This document shows, in pieces, positions 9,201 to 9,499 of a DNA stretch of 9,499 nt. Under the pieces are notes generated by a model. That model saw only the letters and a program-made list of their open reading frames with translations, was not told the origin of the DNA and did not search any database. How positions within the stretch are numbered: position 1 is the first letter of the stretch; the number at the start of each line of letters is the position of its first letter. Origin of the DNA: JAICIG01 sp035532215 (lineage in GTDB: Bacteria > Planctomycetota > Planctomycetia > Pirellulales > JAICIG01); NCBI GenBank assembly GCA_035532215.1, contig DATKRK010000116.1, positions 1 through 9,499 on the forward strand. The letters are read 5' to 3'. Position numbers and translations under genes: made by a program.

Positions 9201-9243
9201 GCGGTTGCGCCGCGAGATGATCGAGAATGGAGGATAGCGACAT
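1..9243 (-). CDS. Giant multidomain secreted/surface protein with vanadium haloperoxidase domain (3' end outside window)
   Basis: An uninterrupted frame of 3081 codons runs from the ATG at 9243-9241 to the left edge, with no stop seen, so the C terminus is missing. I read the translation end to end, and residue counts agree with independently located codons (K834, C1607, D2011, Q3081). Modules in order: LEPR-XLL leader, DUF4214 x4, Ig-like x3, vanadium haloperoxidase, Ig-like x2, SbsA-like Ig, carboxypeptidase-regulatory-like, ZU5-like, Cys-bracketed helical insert, TSP3-like calcium loop, LVIVD-like propeller, Ig-like, SbsA-like Ig, beta-solenoid. Third codon positions are strongly G/C except in the insert. 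The ATG is chosen because GAGAGA lies 7 nt upstream and the leader motif then sits at residues 33-41. The frame stays open upstream to the edge but has no ATG or GTG there. Localisation outside the cytoplasm is inferred from the modules. The only recognisable catalytic module is the haloperoxidase; the overall role is unknown. It is the only gene in the window. Confidence 0.96.
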   Translation of the reverse strand, partial: MSLSSILDHLAAQPPISRRKKRLRPARFFIERLEQRALLTSDASLADPLNAADTASGPSDNQKFVDQAYHDLLGRAADAGGLAFWVAQVDAGAPQGQIADALTHSAEYYSTVVDPAYQKYLGRLPDSGGLNYWISQMQSGLTDEHLEAGFIGSTEFYVHSGGSDANWVDAMYADLLGRPADAQGQAYWVGQLASGVSRTAVAYGFADSLERERQRVEGDYQHYLHRTADQNGLDFWVDQFAQGLTNEDLIAGFVGSPEYYARAAKGKIALSAQLADDTGASASDGVTSDPRITGKLTAATTLTSFDAVVGDTQTDLTGLLGTDGSFSLGSDEIASLFGFAPSSSGAGDGPHALTLEAGDAAGNTSSVDVAFTLDTIAPNVNFAGPPGAQTINHNLSIVGQATDATSGVAALAAAIDGGAYSSVSFDSSGNFSYTTALALDGTADGEHTIHFKATDEAGNVSAASDFALTILTAPPTITAFDLSPGSQSGTPGSHATDAARVNLVGQTEPGVQVTLVGTGLTALASGSGAFEFPNVTLAAGDNAFTAQSTDVAGNTATFPLTVHYTPPSGGQTDPVIAWNQTALDAIRQDATDPNLASRGLAMVQSAVFDAVNAAEQKPGRFVTFSAPADSSPAAAVDRAAHDVLAYLYPAQQATFDAELAATLSDVPDGQSKTDGIAAGQQAAAAMIALRADDGWNNYVDYTPGSGPGVWAPTPPNYRQALEPQWATLTPWAMTFDSQFRPAGPPDLTSQAWADALNQVQSLGSATSTTRTADQTEIAHFWADTNGTATPPGHWNEIADQIASSEGNSLDADAQLFAELDVGLADAAVVAWDAKFAYNAWRPVTAIPDAASTGNPNVTPDPNWQPMLITPNFPEYVSGHSTFSGTAAGILDAVFGANTSFSAPSDALPGVTRSFDGFDAAAEEAGMSRIYAGIHFLFSDLDGLAAGHSLADYVLSTFDTSEDSVPPKVAITSPQQSSAANGQVTVTGQATDNLSGVQSLTAAVDDGNPVPLTFDASGNFTFTTTLPLDGSADGPHVIHFQAADFAGNFSIPTDLNFTLETNPPAIDLTSPTDGATIDGATQLTGTVTSASNIVALDYDFDGGAALPFPLAADGGFAHALDLSTLSAGDHTLTVTATSAAGHTSQDSITVHLAAAIPLTVSSLLPVEGGSDVGVTYRPRIDFSRAIDASTLTSADFYATDSTGAVIPSSIVPSQDGTFAWLFFANPLPGASTITITVDGSQIKDAAGNLLDADDSGTPGSVLTSNFTTVNVAGQPDTTVYTSLDQTQPSVAAGASLTGIVADPGPDLQPGSKDDVAAGPDGVLATADDVYKLPIAGVKVYIIGHEDQAVYTDSSGRFTFTNVPTGDVKLVLDGTTVTDSGGTPLIDKAGGFYFPEMVMDLTDIKPGVVNTVMGNMGTPEEQAARAAVPGVYLPRIPESILQPVSDTQVTHITVDAAAAPELTPAQRQYLSLDVQPGSLIGFDGQPLTSARIGISTVPPSLVNDMLPSGVLQHSFDITIQAPGVAVFTTPAVLTMPNLLGDAPGTQTEFLSFDHTTGRLLFEGTMTVSADGLYLRSDPGEGVTHAGWHSDAPPGNNKSAPPPPKPPGPCDNPQQMQEMEKKLEQCIQAATDEAKRERAVFYENIEFEEEDAKDAEDSYNLTVSNLANFEPDLDGAKSEQAQVQDALDNPIFATVTVALENYITAVRFQIQWEQHVGDDDLQEIIALADEETDIKNKLDEHFQDPNKDFFFTLSQFLQLLQTQTIPELQQEIDGEKQDLKFYANEVRQDNNEIVDDKSQLAQIDKDEQAAILACDEKYLCVEPGDSGGMPQGQMGAPNSTMAPMMLVASDTTTDTVTQIENLVDQYVALLDPYLIAGTTPPDDVAAQAQQLQDSAAALAGGDVASFLKADILQSETTDANQGMPLWNADGDAPPYPIFYSATISNGPQQFEVRGMTAAYGQYSVFVGAGETLESVSFYDPRTNEYGISFPFLSPGAPYALPRPTLGPIDPSLADSDGDGLVDLAEDVVGTDPHKYSTAGDGISDLAAVQEGLNPLGNYPVNTGLVASLSLNGEAQAVTLAGSTVNAQQQIAYVATGTYGLAIVDASQFTKPMLLGQLPLPGGDATSVSVDTNLEVAAVADGAGGLDMIDVSNPAAPRLLQSIAADATQVVALDGIAYAAVGSELRSYDMLTGDRIQVLSLGGGNLTSLAYDGTFIYTLDDKNTLRIVDISQPQVAERGSLTLPYGGGLFAGGGTAYVSVPRVLVAPNYEGGYETVDVSDPDHPQLLGGLGPYTLAGQAVAANGSGVVLTVGNAGPRGPGLEVYNGSDPTNTTNFVTRFNLPALPNGLAIGAGLAFVADGSAGLQVVNYLPFDTGGVPPTVTLDTSNLTPDPTLGGFDAVEGSLLTLKAAVSDDVQVRNVELLVNGQVVANSVSFPFELSAYLPTIASAGSGIALEISATDTGGNTTVTSPVTINLVRDATPPTIVRQNPPDGGAISQHFRALTVDFSKPLDPATVSAADFEIDGPAGAIVAQAVELRYRDGEVQITFPAGDLPVGDYTLVIHAALIADTAGNLLGSADLTSTFHVAQYSDVWINPNGGKWSDPTNWDSGRVPGAGDVVLIDQPGNPTITFDSSAGTVDIRSLLSKDPFKVAGGTLIADQSIEVDNTFTLAGGTIRDSLILPGVGGNAIATGGTLDGMTLDADLSLADSTTLTVKDGLTLNGTLTLKHSAYYQYTLVNFSGAQTLDGAGTVRFVNSFVGYGNNGLQPVDGGTLTIGPGITLHGQGAVVGNPSLPLINEGTVDADASGQTISIIGSSVTNSGTLAADSGGALNVSDLTGNANTLTLAGTGSSITLNGTNYVVNQSLTVPTGATATFKGTWTVAAGSTLSTAGGALGLGDPSSTSTNAWTNAGTIDASAAGTVKLGGKFTLADLGSFTTSADSNVDLVGTLDLSPGGVADTLALDATSGAWNLSGGVILGGTVTASGGAALGMTASSALDGMTLDADLSLADSTTLTVKDGLTLNGTLTLKHSAYLQYTLVNFSGTQTLDGAGTVRFVNSYGYGNNGLQPVDGGTLTIGPGITLHGQ
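904..1175 (-). repeat. Intragenic direct repeat, copy A (codes for residues 2691-2780)
   Basis: Copy A matches copy B at 1-269 with about 11 substitutions and one 3-bp indel (one extra residue in copy A, NSFVGYGNN against NSYGYGNN). That is about 95% DNA identity, counted by eye. Both begin LDGMTLDADLSLADSTT and end GPGITLHGQ in protein. Start-to-start distance is 903-906 bp, so a unit of about 302 residues repeats within the solenoid. Confidence 0.93.
1498..2124 (-). other. Ig-like module and SbsA-like Ig domain 2 (residues 2374-2582)
   Basis: Residues 2374-2475 form an Ig-like module: PPTVTLDTSN, VSDDVQVRNVELLVNGQVV, FPFELSAYLP and SATDTGGNTTVTSPV. Residues 2478-2582 form a second SbsA-like domain: PPTIVRQNPPDGGAI, VDFSKPLDPATVSAADFEI and ALIADTAGNLLG. 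Together they form a stalk between the propeller and the beta-solenoid. The same domain type lies after the haloperoxidase (1155-1270), so the class is used twice. Confidence 0.78.
2140..3066 (-). other. LVIVD-type beta-propeller (residues 2060-2368)
   Basis: Blades are seen through repeats of the pattern A-Y-V-A-x-x-x-x-G-L-x-I-V-D-x-S-x-P: VATGTYGLAIVDAS (2090-2103), VADGAGGLDMIDVSNPAAP (2135-2153), YTLDDKNTLRIVDISQPQ (2213-2230), YETVDVSDPDHPQ (2269-2281) and FVADGSAGLQVVNY (2352-2365). About six blades fit in 309 residues. LVIVD repeats occur in secreted proteins of planctomycetes and others; they are taken to form a propeller for binding. No catalytic motif was seen. Confidence 0.8.
3094..3225 (-). 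other. Thrombospondin type-3-like calcium-binding repeat (residues 2007-2050)
   Basis: The sequence DSDGDGLVDLAED (2011-2023) is a canonical Asp-rich calcium loop (DxDxDGLxDxxE). It is followed by VGTDPHKYSTAGDGISD, the second half-repeat (T-D-P-x-x-x-D-T/A-D-G), with Ala-Gly in place of the usual Asp-Thr before the final DG. Such repeats bind calcium and stiffen linkers in secreted proteins. It joins the helical and beta region to the propeller. Confidence 0.85.
3226..3792 (-). other. Uncharacterised linker and beta region with Met-rich patch (residues 1818-2006)
   Basis: Just after the last cysteine comes a Met-rich segment with five methionines in 17 residues (M1826, M1831, M1838, M1841, M1842). 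A predicted helical piece follows (TVTQIENLVDQYVALLDPYL, then AAQAQQLQDSAAAL). The end is a beta-rich section with FYSATISNGPQQFEVRGM and SVFVGAGETLESVSFYDPRT, which leads into the calcium-loop motif. No family recognised. GC-rich codon use returns here. Confidence 0.5.
3793..4425 (-). other. Cys-bracketed, AT-rich helical (coiled-coil-like) insert (residues 1607-1817)
   Basis: This 211-residue stretch is unlike the rest of the protein: rich in Glu, Asp, Lys and Gln, nearly free of Gly, and helical in character (EMEKKLEQC, DEAKRERAVF, ADEETDIKNKLDE, IPELQQEIDGEKQDLKF). It is bounded by C1607/C1623 at one end and C1811/C1817 at the other, the only cysteines seen in the 3081 residues. The DNA is also different: 3961-4020 is about 28% GC by count, against about 77% at 6481-6540, with codons such as ATA, TTA, CTA, AAT and AAA that are rare elsewhere in the gene. 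It is in frame and uninterrupted. A disulfide-stapled helical hairpin is an inference. I do not recognise a family. Confidence 0.8.
4483..4848 (-). other. ZU5-like beta module (residues 1466-1587)
   Basis: The segment has alternating short strands and the landmarks LDVQPGSL, ISTVPPSLV, TTPAVLTMPN, EFLSFDHTTGR and a C-terminal SDPGEGVTHAGWH. The last element (D-P-G-x-G-x-x-x-x-G-W-H) recurs in large bacterial and eukaryotic extracellular proteins after a ZU5-like or similar beta domain. The assignment is tentative. It is followed by a Pro-rich linker (APPPPKPPGP, 1597-1606) that leads straight into the cysteine-bracketed insert. Confidence 0.45.
5116..5358 (-). other. Carboxypeptidase-regulatory-like / SdrD B-like domain (residues 1296-1376)
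   Basis: A prealbumin-like beta fold is suggested by PIAGVKVYI, then VYTDSSGRFTFTNVPTGDVKLVLDG with the usual TDxxGxFxFxxVPxG pattern. It is preceded by an Asp/Gly-rich insertion (1301-1328, including GPDGVLATADD) that resembles calcium-binding loops in planctomycetal and Sdr-type surface proteins. The domain usually serves as a stalk or binding spacer, not as a peptidase. Residues 1377-1465 continue with PEMVMDLTDIKPG and a stretch I cannot assign. Confidence 0.68.
5434..5781 (-). other. SbsA-like Ig domain 1 (Big_5 type, residues 1155-1270)
   Basis: The module starts with a LLPVEGGSDV turn, continues with IDFSRAIDASTLTSADFY and ends with QIKDAAGNLLD followed by FTTV. This series (P-x-x-G, then F-S-x-x-(I/L)-D-x-x-(S/T), then I-x-D-x-A-G-N-x-L) is the signature of SbsA-like bacterial Ig domains. 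A second copy of the same type lies at residues 2478-2582. A structural role in an extracellular protein is inferred from the family. Confidence 0.75.
5791..6351 (-). other. Two Ig-like modules after the haloperoxidase (residues 965-1151)
   Basis: Module 965-1061 begins PPKVAITSPQ and has GQATDNLSGV, SGNFTFTTTLPLDGSADG and DFAGN. It matches the module at 378-473 at roughly 40 of 73 aligned positions (counted by eye), so the two are duplicates on either side of the enzyme domain. Module 1062-1151 begins PPAIDLTSPTDGATI, has a central DYDFDGG and ends in strands like HTLTVTATSAAG. Both look like structural spacers of secreted proteins. Confidence 0.72.
6370..7527 (-). other. Vanadium-dependent haloperoxidase domain, PAP2 superfamily (residues 573-958)
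   Basis: This 386-residue domain would oxidise halides with hydrogen peroxide using bound vanadate, giving hypohalous acid or halogenated products. All seven vanadate ligands known from Curvularia chloroperoxidase have counterparts with matching local spacing: K834 and R841 (KFAYNAWRP, 7 apart as in K353/R360), S877-G878-H879 (FPEYVSGHST, as S402-G403-H404) and R928/H934 (SRIYAGIHF, 6 apart as R490/H496). F872 aligns with F397 of the chloroperoxidase. The N-terminal part (WNQTALDAIR, then a helix with MVQSAVFDAVNAAE) is typical of bacterial secreted members. PAP2 phosphatases share the pocket, but the KxxxxxxRP and SRIYxGIHF forms favour the haloperoxidase group. Activity and halide preference are inferred. 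Ig-like modules flank it on both sides. Confidence 0.93.
7528..8442 (-). other. Three Ig-like modules preceding the haloperoxidase (residues 268-572)
   Basis: Three beta-sandwich-like modules are recognised by alternating hydrophobic strands and the late motif DxAGN: 268-377 (DAAGNTS near its end), 378-473 (DEAGNVS) and 474-572 (DVAGNTA). Boundaries fall at P-P or I-A-P junctions. They resemble bacterial Ig-like repeats of large adhesins and probably act as spacers that hold the enzyme away from the anchoring end. The first begins with the hydrophobic strand IALSAQLA, then a DDTG turn. The second is clearly related to the module after the haloperoxidase domain. Family subtypes cannot be fixed by eye. 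Confidence 0.75.
8461..9054 (-). other. Four tandem DUF4214 repeats (residues 64-261)
   Basis: Four repeats of about 47 residues lie at 64-110, 112-158, 166-212 and 216-261. Each has the pattern Y-x-x-x-L-x-R-x-x-D-x-x-G-x-x-(F/Y)-W followed by a helix ending in a (S)xE(Y/F)Y-like turn. Examples are YHDLLGRAADAGGLAFW in repeat 1 and YADLLGRPADAQGQAYW in repeat 3. The third ends in the degenerate DSLERER and the fourth has LHRTAD for LGRxAD. DUF4214 is common in secreted and surface proteins of planctomycetes, cyanobacteria and proteobacteria. Its biochemical role is not settled; surface association or adhesion is a guess. Its place just after the leader is usual for this protein type. Confidence 0.88.
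9121..9243 (-). other. N-terminal basic leader with LEPR-XLL-type motif (residues 1-41)
   Basis: The first 41 residues contain a basic patch (RRKKRLRPAR, residues 18-27), then FFIER and the motif LEQRALLTS at 33-41. This matches the LEPR-XLL pattern found at the start of many giant planctomycetal extracellular proteins, with Gln in place of the usual Pro. There is no hydrophobic stretch long enough for a classical Sec signal peptide. A role in export or sorting is an inference from the family; the mechanism is not established by this sequence. Residues 42-63 form a short Ala/Asp/Ser-rich linker to the first DUF4214 repeat. Confidence 0.8.
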
Positions 9244-9250
9244 GCTTGTG

Positions 9251-9256
9251 TCTCTC
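9251..9256 (-). promoter_or_regulatory. Weak Shine-Dalgarno-like site
   Basis: On the coding strand GAGAGA sits 7 nt before the ATG. It is a partial anti-SD match at acceptable spacing and supports this ATG over the in-frame TTG at 9273-9271, which has no better site. Weak ribosome sites are common in planctomycetes. Confidence 0.5.
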
Positions 9257-9290
9257 GCGGTGTTCAGGCGCAAAGCGGCACGCCCTTGTA

Positions 9291-9346
9291 CAGTGCGAGA
9301 AACAGGGAAGGCTTGCCCCGCAAAATTTAGCCAGACGGGTTTTTGG
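9291..9346 (-). repeat. Upstream direct repeat, gene-proximal copy
   Basis: This 56-bp unit aligns without gaps to 9378-9433 at about 37 of 56 positions. Conserved blocks on the plus strand are CAGTGCGA, TTGCCC(C/G)GCAAAAT and CGG-TTTT-GG. Its centre is the near-palindrome TTGC-CCC-GCAA (9313-9323). It lies about 50 bp before the ATG, a position suited to an operator or promoter-linked element, but function is not shown. Confidence 0.6.
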
Positions 9347-9377
9347 TTTAAAACTCTGGCCGTTGGCCGCCTTCTTA

Positions 9378-9433
9378 CAGTGCGACAACCGCAGCCGGTT
9401 TGCCCGGCAAAATCTCCAAGAGCGGATTTTAGG
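9378..9433 (-). repeat. Upstream direct repeat, gene-distal copy
   Basis: Second copy, offset by 87 bp. Its centre is TTTGCC-C-GGCAAA (9399-9411), a better inverted repeat than in the proximal copy. Between the copies lies another short inverted repeat, GGCC-GTT-GGCC (9358-9368). The remainder of 9244-9499 shows no gene, tRNA or convincing -35/-10 pair. Confidence 0.6.
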
Positions 9434-9499
9434 TCGTCTCCAGCGGCAGAGGTTGGGGCTGACCCGGCGCCGGAACTCCGAATCCCGAGCCCTATTTTT

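Noticed and set aside
8305..9237. Plus-strand open frame of 310 codons
   Set aside because: Lies opposite the four DUF4214 repeats, which are clear on the minus strand.
9121..9243. Classical Sec or lipoprotein signal peptide
   Set aside because: No hydrophobic core of adequate length and no cysteine near the start.
8945..9388. Minus-strand open frame of 147 codons across the start region
   Set aside because: Different frame from the giant gene, Cys/Arg/His-rich without family features, and it overlaps the leader and first DUF4214 repeat.
9291..9433. CRISPR-like repeats or an intrinsic terminator
   Set aside because: Only two diverged copies with 87-bp offset; the inverted repeats are short and not followed by a clean T run in either direction.

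Overview
The window holds one giant gene on the minus strand. A single reading frame starts at an ATG at 9243-9241 and runs 3081 codons without a stop to the left edge, where the 3' end is cut off. It fills 97% of the window. The remaining 256 bases (9244-9499) are the upstream region.

The organism is most likely a high-GC planctomycete, perhaps Pirellulales-like; this is an inference. The protein starts with a basic leader and an LEPR-XLL-type motif (LEQRALLTS) instead of a classical signal peptide. It then carries four DUF4214 repeats and a very long mosaic of extracellular modules, a combination typical of giant planctomycetal surface or secreted proteins. The only Shine-Dalgarno-like sequence is weak.

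Layout from N to C terminus (right to left): LEPR-XLL leader (residues 1-41); four DUF4214 repeats (64-261); three Ig-like modules (268-572); a vanadium-dependent haloperoxidase domain (573-958) with all seven vanadate ligands; two Ig-like modules (965-1151); an SbsA-type Ig-like module (1155-1270); a carboxypeptidase-regulatory-like domain (1296-1376); a ZU5-like beta module (1466-1587); a proline linker and an AT-rich, coiled-coil-like insert bracketed by the protein's only four cysteines (1607-1817); a linker with a Met-rich patch and an uncharacterised beta region (1818-2006); a thrombospondin-3-like calcium site (2007-2050); an LVIVD-type propeller (2060-2368); an Ig-like and a second SbsA-type module (2374-2582); and a beta-solenoid (2587 onward). 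The solenoid contains a roughly 270-bp segment duplicated at about 95% DNA identity and was still running when the window ended.

Taken together this looks like a secreted or surface-anchored multidomain protein that carries an oxidative enzyme on an adhesive, calcium-binding scaffold. The most notable features are the haloperoxidase with an intact metal site between two related Ig modules, the compositionally foreign helical insert with its cysteine brackets, the recent solenoid duplication, and a pair of 56-bp direct repeats centred on near-palindromes upstream of the start.
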